A stretch of DNA of 64,000 nucleotides from Variovorax sp. MHTC-1 (GCF_003984645.1 NZ_RWKI01000004.1:62001-126000); one strand, 5' to 3'; counted from the stretch's first letter, positions 28,497 to 37,526 are shown. The notes: generated by a model not told the origin, from the letters alone. A program made the numbers and translations.

Positions 28497-29669
28497 CTAC
28501 CCGCGGCGGGCGCCGGCAGCGCGGGGCATTCTAGATGCGCGCGCGTGGCCCTTGAGCCCGAACAGCGGGCGGAGCCAGCCGATGCGGCGGATCAGCCCGT
28601 CGCAGAGCGCCCAGCAGCCGAGCACCGTCAGTGCCGCCAGCAGCGCGGGCTCCAGCACCGGGCCGAGCCGCCACGGCGCGAGCGCGACGGCGCCGGCGAC
28701 GATCAGCGTCTGGTGCAGCATGTACCAGGGGTAGACCGATTCGTTGGCCCAGCCCAGCCAGGGCCAGGGGCGGTCGAGGTGACGGTGCGCAAAGCCCAGG
28801 ATCACCGCGAGCGCGCTCCACAGGTAGAGCGCGCGCAGCACCCGCAGCAGCCATGCGTCGGCGCCGCTCAGCTTGAGCGCGAAGTAGGCCGCGAGCAGCC
28901 CCGCCGCCAGCGCCAGCGCCCAGCCGCGCAGCCGCGCCAGCTCGCGCCAGAGTCCGGCATCGATGCCCATCCAGTAGCCGTAGAGAAAGACCGTGAAGTA
29001 GAGCGCGTGCAGGTACCAGTCGTGGATCAGGTCGTGGGTGGCCGGGAAGCGCGGGCCGAGCACCAGCGTGAAGAGCACGAGCGGCAGCGCCGGCAGCACC
29101 AGCAGCCGCCAGCGACGCAGGCCGGTGAAGGCGGTGCGCAGGCGCTGCCCCGCGGCCGAGCGCAGCACCGGCAGCAGCAGCGCCACCAGCACGGTGTAGG
29201 CGAAGAGGTAGGGCAGGTACCACAGGTGGTTCCAGGTCATGCCGAAATCGGAACCGGCGAAGGCGCCCTTCGGCCAGGGGCCCATCGCGAGGTAGCGCGC
29301 CATGAAGGCGCCGAACCCCGGCGCCACCAGCCCCTTGGCCACGGCTTCGGCGTAGGCCTGGTAGGGCACCACCACCGTCATCCCCACCGCCAGCGGCAGC
29401 AGCAGCCGCAGCGCGCGCTGCCCCACCAGCCGCAGCGGGTCCTGGCCGCGCAACAGGAATCCGAGCGCCACGCCAGACACCAGGAACACCAGGTCCATGC
29501 GCCAGATGTTGACGGCCTGCATCGGCCATTGCAGCCAGCGCGCGGCATGCGGGCTCTTGAGGTGCCAGGGCCAGTCGGCCACGTAGTACATCGCCACGTG
29601 GTAGAGGATCAGCAGCAGGAAGGCGAGCGCGCGCAGCGCGTCGATGTCGTGTCGTCGGTCGGGGCTCAT
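28497..29669 (-). CDS. Acyltransferase-3 family membrane protein (OpgC-like)
   Basis: A 390-residue inner membrane protein of the acyltransferase-3 family, with about ten hydrophobic helices. The start RHDIDALRALAFLLLILYHVAMYYV contains the family's R-hydrophobic-hydrophobic helix and catalytic His region. These enzymes O-acylate exported glycans such as periplasmic glucans (OpgC) or peptidoglycan; the acceptor here is unknown. It is divergent from the membrane-anchored LytTR gene across 152 bases, an arrangement suggesting regulation by it. Confidence 0.85.
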   Translation of the reverse strand: MSPDRRHDIDALRALAFLLLILYHVAMYYVADWPWHLKSPHAARWLQWPMQAVNIWRMDLVFLVSGVALGFLLRGQDPLRLVGQRALRLLLPLAVGMTVVVPYQAYAEAVAKGLVAPGFGAFMARYLAMGPWPKGAFAGSDFGMTWNHLWYLPYLFAYTVLVALLLPVLRSAAGQRLRTAFTGLRRWRLLVLPALPLVLFTLVLGPRFPATHDLIHDWYLHALYFTVFLYGYWMGIDAGLWRELARLRGWALALAAGLLAAYFALKLSGADAWLLRVLRALYLWSALAVILGFAHRHLDRPWPWLGWANESVYPWYMLHQTLIVAGAVALAPWRLGPVLEPALLAALTVLGCWALCDGLIRRIGWLRPLFGLKGHARASRMPRAAGARRG

Positions 29670-29821
29670 GGTCCGGCTCCTTGGATGGCGAGGCGGCGAT
29701 GGTGGCGTGCGCCGCTGCGCGCAGGCGCGGCCCGGGGACGATTCGCCGTCGCTTTGTGACGAGCGGCGGCTCCGAGGGATGAAATTCGGCCGTCCCGATC
29801 CGGATTCACGAGAATCCCGCC

Positions 29822-30691
29822 ATGCCGAAGAACCTGTTCGAGCGCTACCAGCCTTACCGGCGGCGGGCCGAGATCGCCTTCTGGGTGATCGTGATGGCGC
29901 TGCAGGCGGCGTCCAACAGCGTGGTCGCGGTGATCGATGCGGCCAAGGCCGGCCGGTCGCTGCCGGTCTGGCAGCCGGTCACCTGGGAGCTTTCGAGCCA
30001 CCTTGTGCTGCTGGCACTGGTGCCGGTGGTGTTCGCCTTCGAGCGCCGCTTTCCGCTCGACTTCGCCCACCTCAGGCGCAACTGGCCCTGGCACGTGGCA
30101 GGCAGCGTGGTGTTCAGCGCCGTTCACGTCGCCGGGATGATCGCCTTGCGCCACCTCGTCTATGCCTTGGCCGGAAGCCGGTACGACCCCGGGCCCTGGG
30201 CCGAGACCTGGTTCTACGAATACCTCAAGGACGTGCGCACCTACGCGCTGTTCCTCGTGGCCTTGCTGAGCTACCGGCTTTTCATGCTGCGGCTGCAGGG
30301 CGAGGCGCGCGTGCTCGATGCGCCGGAAGGCGCGGCCGAACCCGCGCCGCCCGCGCCCGAGGCGGCGCCGCAGCGGCCCGAGCGCTTCCTCGTGCGCAAG
30401 CTCCGGCGCGAGTTCCTGATCGCGGCCAGCGACATCGACTGGCTGCAGGCCCAGGGCAACTACGTCGGCCTGCGCGTCAATGGCCACGACTACTTGCTGC
30501 GCGCCACGCTGACCGACTTCCTGGCTCAGCTCGATCCGGCGCGCTATGCGCGCGTGCACCGCAGCTACGCGGCCAACCTGGACCGGGTGGCCGAGATCGA
30601 GCCGCTGGATGGCGGCGACGCCCGGCTGCACATGCGCGACGGCACGCAGATCCCCTGCAGCCGGCGCTACCGCGACGCGCTGCGGGCCTGA
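29822..30691 (+). CDS. Membrane-anchored LytTR-domain regulator
   Basis: A 289-residue protein with about four transmembrane helices in the first 165 residues, an Ala/Pro/Glu-rich linker (about 166-183), and a C-terminal LytTR DNA-binding domain (FLVRKLRREFLIAASDIDWLQAQGNYV...RVHRSYAAN). There is no receiver domain, so it is not a classic response regulator; the membrane part probably senses the signal directly. Lies 47 bases upstream of ylqF on the same strand and is divergent from the acyltransferase gene, its most likely target. Confidence 0.86.
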   Translation: MPKNLFERYQPYRRRAEIAFWVIVMALQAASNSVVAVIDAAKAGRSLPVWQPVTWELSSHLVLLALVPVVFAFERRFPLDFAHLRRNWPWHVAGSVVFSAVHVAGMIALRHLVYALAGSRYDPGPWAETWFYEYLKDVRTYALFLVALLSYRLFMLRLQGEARVLDAPEGAAEPAPPAPEAAPQRPERFLVRKLRREFLIAASDIDWLQAQGNYVGLRVNGHDYLLRATLTDFLAQLDPARYARVHRSYAANLDRVAEIEPLDGGDARLHMRDGTQIPCSRRYRDALRA

Positions 30692-30738
30692 GGCGACAAT
30701 CGCCAGCCTTCCCCGCAGCAAGAGAAAGAACATTCCCG

Positions 30739-31686
30739 ATGGCCATCCAGTGGTTCCCCGGTCACATGCACCTGACCCAGAAGGCCATCGCCGAGCGGAT
30801 CAAGGACATCGACGTCGTCATCGAGCTGCTCGATGCGCGCCTGCCGGGCTCCAGCGCCAATCCGATGCTGGCCGAGCTCACCGGCCACAAGCCGGGGCTC
30901 AAGGTGCTCAACAAACAGGACCTGGCCGACCCCGAGCGCACGGCGCTCTGGCTCGCGCATTACAACGCGCAGCCGGCGACGCGCGCGATCGGCCTCGATG
31001 CCAGCCAGACCACGCCGGCGCGCCAGCTGATCGAGGCCTGCCACCAACTCGCGCCGAACCGCGGCGGCATGGCCAAGCCGATGCGCGTGCTGATCTGCGG
31101 CATTCCCAACGTCGGCAAGTCCACGCTGATCAACACGCTGACCGGCAGCCGCAAGGCCAAGACCGGCGACGAGGCCGGCATCACCAAGCTCGAGCAGCGC
31201 ATCGTGCTGGCCGACGACTTCTACCTGTGGGACACGCCCGGCATGCTGTGGCCGCGCATCATCGTGGCCAAGAGCGGCTACAACCTGGCTGCCAGCGGCG
31301 CCATCGGCCGCAACGCCTTCGACGAGGAAGAGGTGGCGCTGGAACTGCTCGGCTACCTGAAGCGGGACTACGCGGGCCTGGTCGAGGCGCGCTTCAAGCT
31401 CGAATCGATCGAGGGCTTCAGCGACGAGCAGGTGCTCGAAGCCATCGGCCGCAAGCGCGGCGCGCTGCTTGGCCGCGGCCGCGTGAACCTGCAGAAGGCG
31501 GCCGAGGTCGTGATGCACGAGTTCCGCAGCGGCAACATGGGCCGCATCACGCTGGAGACGCCAGAGGAGTTCGCAGATTGGCTCGTGGCGGGGCAGTTGC
31601 TCGATGCGGAGCGCCGGGCGAAGAAGGAGGCGCGCTCGCGCAAGAAGCGGCCGGCCGAGCGGGAAGACAGCCCGCCCGACCCCTGA
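30739..31686 (+). CDS. ylqF: Ribosome biogenesis GTPase YlqF/RbgA
   Basis: A 315-residue circularly permuted GTPase acting in late large-subunit assembly. The motif order is rotated as expected: G4 NKQDL (about residue 60) comes before G1 GIPNVGKST (about 123) and G3 DTPG (about 170). The start WFPGHMHLTQKAIAERIKDID is the family hallmark. ATG 30739 is chosen accordingly; upstream codons in the frame belong to an overlapping shadow. The tail is Lys/Arg-rich and likely binds rRNA. Confidence 0.92.
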   Translation: MAIQWFPGHMHLTQKAIAERIKDIDVVIELLDARLPGSSANPMLAELTGHKPGLKVLNKQDLADPERTALWLAHYNAQPATRAIGLDASQTTPARQLIEACHQLAPNRGGMAKPMRVLICGIPNVGKSTLINTLTGSRKAKTGDEAGITKLEQRIVLADDFYLWDTPGMLWPRIIVAKSGYNLAASGAIGRNAFDEEEVALELLGYLKRDYAGLVEARFKLESIEGFSDEQVLEAIGRKRGALLGRGRVNLQKAAEVVMHEFRSGNMGRITLETPEEFADWLVAGQLLDAERRAKKEARSRKKRPAEREDSPPDP

Positions 31687-32084
31687 ATCATTGAAATCGG
31701 TCGGTGCCGTCCACCCGATACGGGCGCACCGTCGCCGTCCAGGGCAAGAGCCGCAGCCCGGCGTCGAGCGACGCGCCGGTCATGAGCAGCACGGCGAAGC
31801 TCAGGTTCAGGCATTGACGGTCCATTCCCGCGCCTCGATGGAGGCACCGAAACCGCGGCCGATGGCGCTCAGCGCGGTCGTGACGAACGTGGCAGGGGAA
31901 ACGATGCGGTGCGGCTCATCATTCGGGCCGAAAGCGCGCAATTTCGCCTCAAACTCATCCGTATGGAGGATGGAGGCTGCGGGCCCGCCGACGGGAAAAT
32001 GCAGGACCCACCCACCCTCGCCTGGTGGAGATGGCGATATTCCCGAATCAACTCGAATCAAACCCAACAAGCTGGAGCCGCCCC
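31687..32084. other. Gap without a convincing gene; possible gene remnant
   Basis: A 398-base gap. On the reverse strand, 31686-31810 can be read as a hydrophobic stretch (NLSFAVLLMTGASLDAGLRLLPW) and, in another frame, about 31807-31950 as FEAKLRAFGPNDEPHRIVSPATFVTTALSAIGRGFGASIE. The frames are broken by stops, so this may be a decayed membrane-protein gene. A GGAG at 32074-32077 belongs to the next gene. No tRNA, terminator or repeat was recognised. Confidence 0.3.
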
Positions 32085-32372
32085 ATGCACTATGTCCTGG
32101 CACGCATCAAGGTCAAGCCCGAGGTCGCCGAGCTCGCCAGGGGGATCCTTGTCGACCTGGCGGCCAAGTCGCGACAGGAGCCGGGCTGCGTGGCCTACGA
32201 GCTCTACCAGCAGGCCGAGGCGCCGCATGTGTTCCAGACCATGGAGCAGTGGAAGGACAAGGCGGACGCCGACGCCCACATGGCGTCCCTGCACGTGGGC
32301 GCGGCGCTCGCGGCCGCGGGCCCGCTGCTGGCCGAGGCGCCGGAGATCGTCGCCTGTCGCAGGCTGCTCTAG
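32085..32372 (+). CDS. ABM-domain protein, putative quinol monooxygenase (YgiN-like)
   Basis: A 95-residue dimeric alpha-beta barrel protein of the antibiotic-biosynthesis-monooxygenase (ABM) fold. Signatures are YVLARIKVKPEVAELARGILVDLAAKSRQEPGCVAYELYQ and HVFQTMEQWKDKADADAHMAS. Family members such as YgiN oxidise quinols, although many have no proven activity. ATG 32085 has GGAG 8 bases upstream. It stands alone after a gap and 88 bases before a small disordered-protein gene. Confidence 0.87.
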   Translation: MHYVLARIKVKPEVAELARGILVDLAAKSRQEPGCVAYELYQQAEAPHVFQTMEQWKDKADADAHMASLHVGAALAAAGPLLAEAPEIVACRRLL

Positions 32373-32460
32373 CGGGACGACGACGCCACGGGGTGCCGCT
32401 CTCCGACACGACGCCCGCCGCACCCGCGCGTAGCGTCGGTGTTTTGAAGGAGCGATCCAC

Positions 32461-32775
32461 ATGGCCAGCCACAACCAGGTGAGCACCAGCGGCGAGGGCA
32501 CCCGTCCGACCACCAGCGGCGGGGTCGACAACATCGGCGCCGGCGAGAAGCTCGGCACCAAGCGCAATGCGGCCGGCGAGGAAGTCGGCGGCGGCCCGGC
32601 GCCCGCCGAGCGCATGAGCGCCAAGCGGCGGGACGTCGAGAACAACAGCCGCAACGACCTCGACGCCTTCGGCATGCGCGAAGACCTTTCGAGCGAACCC
32701 AATACCGAGCCGGAGCCGGCGCCCGAGGGAATGCCGGCGAATCAGCCGAAAGGCCCGGCCAAAGACCCGGAATGA
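32461..32775 (+). CDS. Hydrophilic, probably disordered hypothetical protein
   Basis: A 104-residue protein with almost no hydrophobic residues; rich in Gly, Pro, Glu, Asn and Lys (SHNQVSTSGEGTRPTTSGG..., ending PANQPKGPAKDPE). Such composition suggests an intrinsically disordered, perhaps stress-related protein, but no family was recognised. A ribosome-site-like AAGGAG lies just upstream of the ATG. It converges on the GDSL hydrolase gene. Confidence 0.6.
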   Translation: MASHNQVSTSGEGTRPTTSGGVDNIGAGEKLGTKRNAAGEEVGGGPAPAERMSAKRRDVENNSRNDLDAFGMREDLSSEPNTEPEPAPEGMPANQPKGPAKDPE

Positions 32776-32802
32776 ACCTGCCGCGCTCGACGGGTCGACC
32801 GG

Positions 32803-33537
32803 TCAAGGGCGGCAAGTGGCGCAGACCTGATGGAGGAAGGCGCGCCGCACCTCCGACGCGCCTAGCAGGCTGGGCTCGATCGTGCGCGTGAACCAGGCCG
32901 GATTGCCGAGCAGGAAGTGCGCATGCAGGTCCACCAGCCGCCCGTGGCGTTGCGCGAGGCGCGCGATGACCTCGTTCACGCGGCGATGATTGGCGCGCGC
33001 GATGCTCGCCGGCACGGGGAGGAAGTTGCGGCTGTCGTCGCCGAAGGTCGGGTCGTACACCGTGCCGACGTAGACCGGCCGCACCGGCAGGGACACCAGG
33101 AAGGCGTCGAGCTTTCTTTCGAAGGCACGCACGCCCGGGCCCGTGTCCGAGACCAGGCCGCGCAGCAGGTCGTTGCCGCCGACGGTGAGGAGCGCGATGC
33201 CCCGGTTCGTCGGCGGGCGCCGCGGCAGCTGCGCCGGCAGGCTGTCGACCGTCGCGCCGTCCAGCGCGCAATGCAAGAGCCTCGTCGGGCCGAGCGTCTG
33301 CAGGTCGCGTCCCTTGAACTCGGGGAAGAGCGCATCGTCGTTGCGCACCAGCAGCTCGCCCGGCGTGATGCCGCGGTCGTTGTAGTGCCCACAGTCCAGC
33401 ACCGAATCGCCGAAGGTGAACACCGTCAGCGGCTCGGCGCGGCCTTCTTCGACACCGCGGGCGCGGTCGTGCATCGCCATGGCGCCCAGCGAGGCCGCGG
33501 CTGCGAGCATCCAGTGCCTGCGGGCCGGCGAGCTCAC
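32803..33537 (-). CDS. SGNH/GDSL-type hydrolase
   Basis: A 244-residue SGNH hydrolase. The nucleophile Ser45 is in FTFGDSVLDCGHYN (GDSV variant of GDSL) and the oxyanion Asn122 in TVGGNDLL. The usual C-terminal D-x-x-H block is not clear; the tail has VDLHAHFLLGNPAWFTRTIEPS instead. A short twin-Arg-like RRHWMLAAAASLGAMA leader could direct export. The GTG start at 33537 overlaps the stop of the ferritin-like gene by 4 bases, so the two form an operon. Substrate unknown. Confidence 0.8.
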   Translation of the reverse strand: MSSPARRHWMLAAAASLGAMAMHDRARGVEEGRAEPLTVFTFGDSVLDCGHYNDRGITPGELLVRNDDALFPEFKGRDLQTLGPTRLLHCALDGATVDSLPAQLPRRPPTNRGIALLTVGGNDLLRGLVSDTGPGVRAFERKLDAFLVSLPVRPVYVGTVYDPTFGDDSRNFLPVPASIARANHRRVNEVIARLAQRHGRLVDLHAHFLLGNPAWFTRTIEPSLLGASEVRRAFLHQVCATCRP

Positions 33538-34334
33538 GGCATCTGCGCGGAGGCGGCCTGGGCGTCGATCGCGTCGGCCGAGCCGGTGAGGCTCGCATCC
33601 TGCAGCGTCAGGCGCCGCACCAGTTCCCTGACATGCTCGAGGTGCTGCGCCTCCTGCTCGGCAGCCAGCGTGCAGCGCTGCGCAATGTCGGTGTGTCCGC
33701 CTTCGTTCGCGAGCTCGACCAGCAGTTCCCAGCCGGCGTTGTCGAAGAGCTCGGCGTCGAGCATCACGTTGAGCGACTGCACCAGCGAGGTCCGGGGATC
33801 GTTCATGGCCTGAACCAGGCCCATGCTCTGCACGCCGACCAGATCGGCGCAGGGCGTCTGCGCGGTCGGATCGGCACCGAGCGTCTCCAGTGCCTCCACC
33901 AGGATGTCGAGCAATGCCGAGTAGCGGTACATGTGGTCGAAGTCCTCCAGCAGCCCGAAGCGATAGACCTGCGCCAGGTAAGGATCCGGCTCCCGCATCG
34001 CGACGCCGGCCGTGATGTCGATCGCCACCTGTTCGTAGGCGATGGTCGTCTCCAGCGGCGAATGGTCGGCGCCGATCAGCCAGTTGATGGTGGTCGCCTG
34101 GTGCTGCTCCACGCGCCGCAGCATGCCGAGCACCGGCTGCAGCTCGCGGCTCATGCGCGCGCACGCATGCTTGAAGTGGAGCGCCTCGAGCTCGATGCCG
34201 TTCATGAGGATGATACGCACGCGCGTGTAGGCATCGTCGTCCAGCTTGCTGATCGGCTTCTGGACCATATCGCGCCAGGTGAAGCGTTGCCGTTCGAGCG
34301 CAACGCCTCGGTTGTCCATGATGTTCAGTGTCAT
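33534..34334 (-). CDS. Ferritin-like (putative di-iron) conserved hypothetical protein
   Basis: A 266-residue mostly helical protein. Segments GIELEALHFKHACARM, TIAYEQVAIDI, LLEDFDHMYRYSALLD and LAAEQEAQHLEHVREL look like the E-x-x-H helices of ferritin-like di-iron proteins. No specific family was identified and the metal site is inferred. ATG 34334 has GGAG upstream on the reverse strand. It overlaps the GDSL hydrolase gene. No homologous neighbours or signal peptide hint at a role. Confidence 0.62.
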   Translation of the reverse strand: MTLNIMDNRGVALERQRFTWRDMVQKPISKLDDDAYTRVRIILMNGIELEALHFKHACARMSRELQPVLGMLRRVEQHQATTINWLIGADHSPLETTIAYEQVAIDITAGVAMREPDPYLAQVYRFGLLEDFDHMYRYSALLDILVEALETLGADPTAQTPCADLVGVQSMGLVQAMNDPRTSLVQSLNVMLDAELFDNAGWELLVELANEGGHTDIAQRCTLAAEQEAQHLEHVRELVRRLTLQDASLTGSADAIDAQAASAQMP

Positions 34335-34521
34335 CGGATGACTCCAGGATGGGGGTGGATGAAAAGGCCGTCGGTCCGGCGAACAAGAAGCGGGCAAGGG
34401 GTGTGCCCGGCGGCAAGCCGCGCCGGGCCGTGCGCAGCTGCGCGCCGGCGCTGCCTCTGGCGCCGGCTGCGGCAACTTTTGCCGCAGGAAGCGCGGCGGT
34501 GCGCTCGGCCTGCTTCAGGTA

Positions 34522-35733
34522 CTAGCTTGGGACGAAGGTCCGCGCGAGCAGGGCCTCGAAGGTCGCCTCGGCATTGGCCAGCGCGGCCTGCTGCTGGAGC
34601 GAGATTGCGTGCAGGGCCGTCGCATGTCCAGCAAACGCCTGCTGCTGCGCGAGCGGCGCAACCATGATGGGGAGCGTGCGCAGACGCGCCTTCGAGATAT
34701 TGGGCATCGATGCCGCCGTTCCGCTGGCCATCAGCCGAAGCCGTCTTCGCATGGCCGGCGCCATCAGCAGTGCCCAGAGGTAGAGCGGATGCACGCCAGC
34801 CTCCGCCCGCGGGCAGAGGCGGAAGATCAGGTCGGGCAGCAGGATGCGGCCCTGCGTTTCCCAGACGTAGGCCGGCGTGCCCACCAGCTCCGGCGTGTTC
34901 TTGCGGCTGAGCAGCAGATCGCCGCGCCGGATCTCGCTGCGCACATCGGGCACTTCCTTCTCCGGCAAGGTCTTGTGCTCCGACTCGTCGTAGGCGCCAT
35001 TCTTCAGCGCGCTCAGGCGCAGCACGCCCCATTCATCGGGGGCCCTGGGCCGGTCGTGGCAGCGCGGGCTCTTGCCGCTGTCGATGCTCGCGAGCACATC
35101 GCCCAGCATCGCCACCGGCCAGCCCTTCGAATTGGCGGCGGCGTCGCCGAACATGTCGGCGTGGATGGCGAGAAGCAACTGCCCGGTCTTCTTGCGCGCC
35201 TCGCGCCGCAGCCGGACGATGCCTTCCGCGCAGGACAGCAGGTCGACCATGCGGCGCTGCTCGGCCAGCGCCGGCACCGGAATGGCCGTGCGCGCCATGA
35301 AGGCGGCGGGCACGCGCTGCTGGCCGGCGGTGCCGGTGAAGCTCCTGCGCGCCTCGCGCCTGAAGCGCTGCTGGCGCACGAAGTAGTAGAGCCACTCGGG
35401 GAGCACCGATTCCTTCGCGCGCAGCACGTGGAACTCGGTGGAGCCGAAGCCTCTGCCTCCGGCCAAGCCGCGCGCGATGGCTGCCTTGCCGTTTTCCATG
35501 CACGGCGTGATCTTGGCGAACAGCACGTCGTCTTCGGCGAAAGAGGTGTAGCCCTTCTTCACCTCGGCGAAGCGGCGCGTCAGGCGCTGCTCGATGGTGC
35601 CGGAGACCTCGTTCACCGCCGCCATCGGAACGAAGCCGACCTCGCAGTCGTCCTGCAGGCCATGCGACTTCGGCAGGCGCGGGTTGATGTCGCAGACTTC
35701 GCCGAGCAGCGCGATGCGCGGCGCCGGCGTCAC
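34522..35733 (-). CDS. hsdS: Type I restriction-modification specificity subunit HsdS
   Basis: A 403-residue specificity subunit, which supplies the two target-recognition domains that set the DNA sequence methylated. The two half-repeats are visible: RIALLGEVCDINP...AIPVPALAEQRRMVDLLSCAEGIVRLRREARKK and PVAMLGDVLASIDSGKSP...LPIMVAPLAQQQAFAGHATALHAISLQQQA. The GTG start at 35733 overlaps the hsdM stop by 4 bases. The open frame extends over hsdM in antiphase, but that part is a shadow. No hsdR follows it. Confidence 0.9.
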   Translation of the reverse strand: MTPAPRIALLGEVCDINPRLPKSHGLQDDCEVGFVPMAAVNEVSGTIEQRLTRRFAEVKKGYTSFAEDDVLFAKITPCMENGKAAIARGLAGGRGFGSTEFHVLRAKESVLPEWLYYFVRQQRFRREARRSFTGTAGQQRVPAAFMARTAIPVPALAEQRRMVDLLSCAEGIVRLRREARKKTGQLLLAIHADMFGDAAANSKGWPVAMLGDVLASIDSGKSPRCHDRPRAPDEWGVLRLSALKNGAYDESEHKTLPEKEVPDVRSEIRRGDLLLSRKNTPELVGTPAYVWETQGRILLPDLIFRLCPRAEAGVHPLYLWALLMAPAMRRRLRLMASGTAASMPNISKARLRTLPIMVAPLAQQQAFAGHATALHAISLQQQAALANAEATFEALLARTFVPS

Positions 35734-37397
35734 GGAATGCGCTCCGCCAGGGCGGCGCGCAGCGCCTCGATCTCTTCCACGATCTCGGCCTCGATCGCCG
35801 CCAGCTCGCCGAGCAGCTCGCGCGGGTCCTGGTGCTCGACCTGTGCCTGGCTCATCGGACGGTAGCGGCTGGCCGACAGGTTGAAATCGCTGGCGCGCAG
35901 CGCGGCCGCATCGGCGAACCACCATTTCTCGGTCCACTCGGCCTCCGCATCCCGCGCCTGCCAGCGCGCCCACGCCGCATCGCGGCACGCGTAGGCCTGC
36001 GCCAGTGCGGGCAAGTCGTCGGCTTCGATCGGCGTGTCGTGGTTGGCGTCGAGCCGGTAGCCGTCGTCGTCGGCATGCAGGAACTGGACCCGCTGGGTGC
36101 AACCGCCGCGGCAAAAGAACAGCACCGAGGTCTTGACGCCCGAGTAGGGCTGGAACACGCCGCTGGGCAGGCTCAGCACGGCCTCGACGCGATGCTGCTC
36201 GATCAGCTGGCGGCGCAGCTCGCGGTGCGCCAGCGTGGAGCCGAAGAGCACGCCCTCCGGCACCACCACCGCGGCGCGGCCGTCGTGGCGCAGGCTGTCG
36301 AGCATGTACTTGAGGAACAGCAGCTCGGTGGCGCTGGTGCTGCCGATCTTCACCTCCTCGACGATGCGGTCCCTGTCGACCCGGCCCGAGAAGGGCGGAT
36401 TCGCCAGCACCACGTGGAAGCCTTCGGCCGGCAGGCCCAGCGCCGCCTTGCAGCCGGCGTCGAGCGAGGTGGTCAGCACGTTGCGCTGCAGGATGCGCAC
36501 GGTGGCCAGGCCGCGCAGCGTGAGGTTCATGGTCGCCAGCCGCACCATCTTCGGATCGACGTCGTTGCCGAAGAAGGTGGCGGTCTGCAGCGTGGCCAGC
36601 TGGTCGGCCGAAAGCTGGTCGCCCAGGCCGCGCCGGTGCGTCTTGCCGTCGAGCTCGGCCTCCACGATGCCGCCGGGCGAGGAGTTCGCGAGCCGGATCT
36701 GGTTGTAGGCTGCTACCAGAAAGCCCGCGGTGCCGGCTGCCGGGTCGTAGACGGTCTCGCCGACCTGCGGATCGACCATCTCGACGATGGTGCGGATGAT
36801 GTGGCGCGGCGTGCGGAACTGGCCCAGTTCGCCGGCCTGCTTCATCTGGCGCAGCACGTGCTCGAACAGGTCGCCCTTGGTGTCGGCATCGGCCTGGTCG
36901 AGCCTGAGGCCATCGACCAGGCGGATGACCTGCGTCAGCACTGTGGGGTCGTCGATGCCCAGGCGCGCGCCGCGCATGAAGTCGTAGGCCGAGGCTTCGC
37001 CGATCTCGGCGAAGAAGGGAAACACCTCGTCGCGCACGAAGCGCACCAGCGCCTCGCCCGCGAGCTCCCGCGACCAGTGCGACCAGCGAAAGCGGCTGCG
37101 CGCGATGGTCGGCGCGCCGGTCTGCAGCACGGTGGCGGCCAGGTTGCCTTCGCGGACGGACGGGACGAAGGCATTCAACGGATTCCTCAATTCCCATTCG
37201 CCGTCGAACAGGCTGATGGAGCGCGTCTTCAGCATGCGGGCGCGCGCCTTGGCCTCGGCGTCGATGCCCTCGACGAGATAGAAGAAGAACAGGAAGGACA
37301 GCTGCTCGGCGTTGTTGACCGGGTCCGGGTAGCCGCCGCCAAAAAGGTAATCGCGAATCTGGTCAATGGACCGTCGCATGTCGGCAGTCAGGGGCAT
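35730..37397 (-). CDS. hsdM: Type I DNA adenine methyltransferase subunit HsdM
   Basis: A 555-residue N6-adenine methyltransferase subunit. An N-terminal HsdM helical domain (SIDQIRDYLFGGGYPDPVNNAEQLSFLFFFYLVEG) precedes the SAM-binding core with motif I VYDPAAGTAGFLVAA and catalytic motif IV ANPPFSG. The ATG at 37397 fits family length; an ATG at 37379 is the alternative. It is followed by hsdS, but the nuclease-motor hsdR is missing on both sides: the divergent neighbour is a desuccinylase-family gene and downstream are the ferritin-like and GDSL genes. Confidence 0.92.
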   Translation of the reverse strand: MPLTADMRRSIDQIRDYLFGGGYPDPVNNAEQLSFLFFFYLVEGIDAEAKARARMLKTRSISLFDGEWELRNPLNAFVPSVREGNLAATVLQTGAPTIARSRFRWSHWSRELAGEALVRFVRDEVFPFFAEIGEASAYDFMRGARLGIDDPTVLTQVIRLVDGLRLDQADADTKGDLFEHVLRQMKQAGELGQFRTPRHIIRTIVEMVDPQVGETVYDPAAGTAGFLVAAYNQIRLANSSPGGIVEAELDGKTHRRGLGDQLSADQLATLQTATFFGNDVDPKMVRLATMNLTLRGLATVRILQRNVLTTSLDAGCKAALGLPAEGFHVVLANPPFSGRVDRDRIVEEVKIGSTSATELLFLKYMLDSLRHDGRAAVVVPEGVLFGSTLAHRELRRQLIEQHRVEAVLSLPSGVFQPYSGVKTSVLFFCRGGCTQRVQFLHADDDGYRLDANHDTPIEADDLPALAQAYACRDAAWARWQARDAEAEWTEKWWFADAAALRASDFNLSASRYRPMSQAQVEHQDPRELLGELAAIEAEIVEEIEALRAALAERIP

Positions 37398-37526
37398 GAG
37401 GGCAGGGCGCTCGAAGAATTTGTGTTTGTGGGTCGCGAGTCTACGAGGCAATTGGAGGGGGTTGACGGCCTCCCCAGCGGCGCCGCCGCTGTAGCAAACT
37501 CGGGAACCTCTCAAGAACACCCCGCC

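Noticed and set aside
29822-30691. LytTR gene as an ordinary response regulator
   Set aside because: The N-terminal half is membrane helices, with no phospho-acceptor receiver domain.
35733-37197. Upstream half of the 891-codon frame ending at 34522
   Set aside because: It lies antiphase over hsdM and reads as Arg/Ala-rich shadow; only the part from the GTG at 35733 resembles HsdS.
32803-37397. A composite defence island built around hsdMS
   Set aside because: The neighbours (ferritin-like, GDSL, desuccinylase) are not known defence genes, and there is no hsdR, nuclease, helicase or mobile element.
37475-37491. CAGCGGC-GCC-GCCGCTG hairpin between hsdM and the desuccinylase-family gene as a terminator
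   Set aside because: It lies between divergent starts and has no T-run, so termination makes little sense; no other role could be supported.
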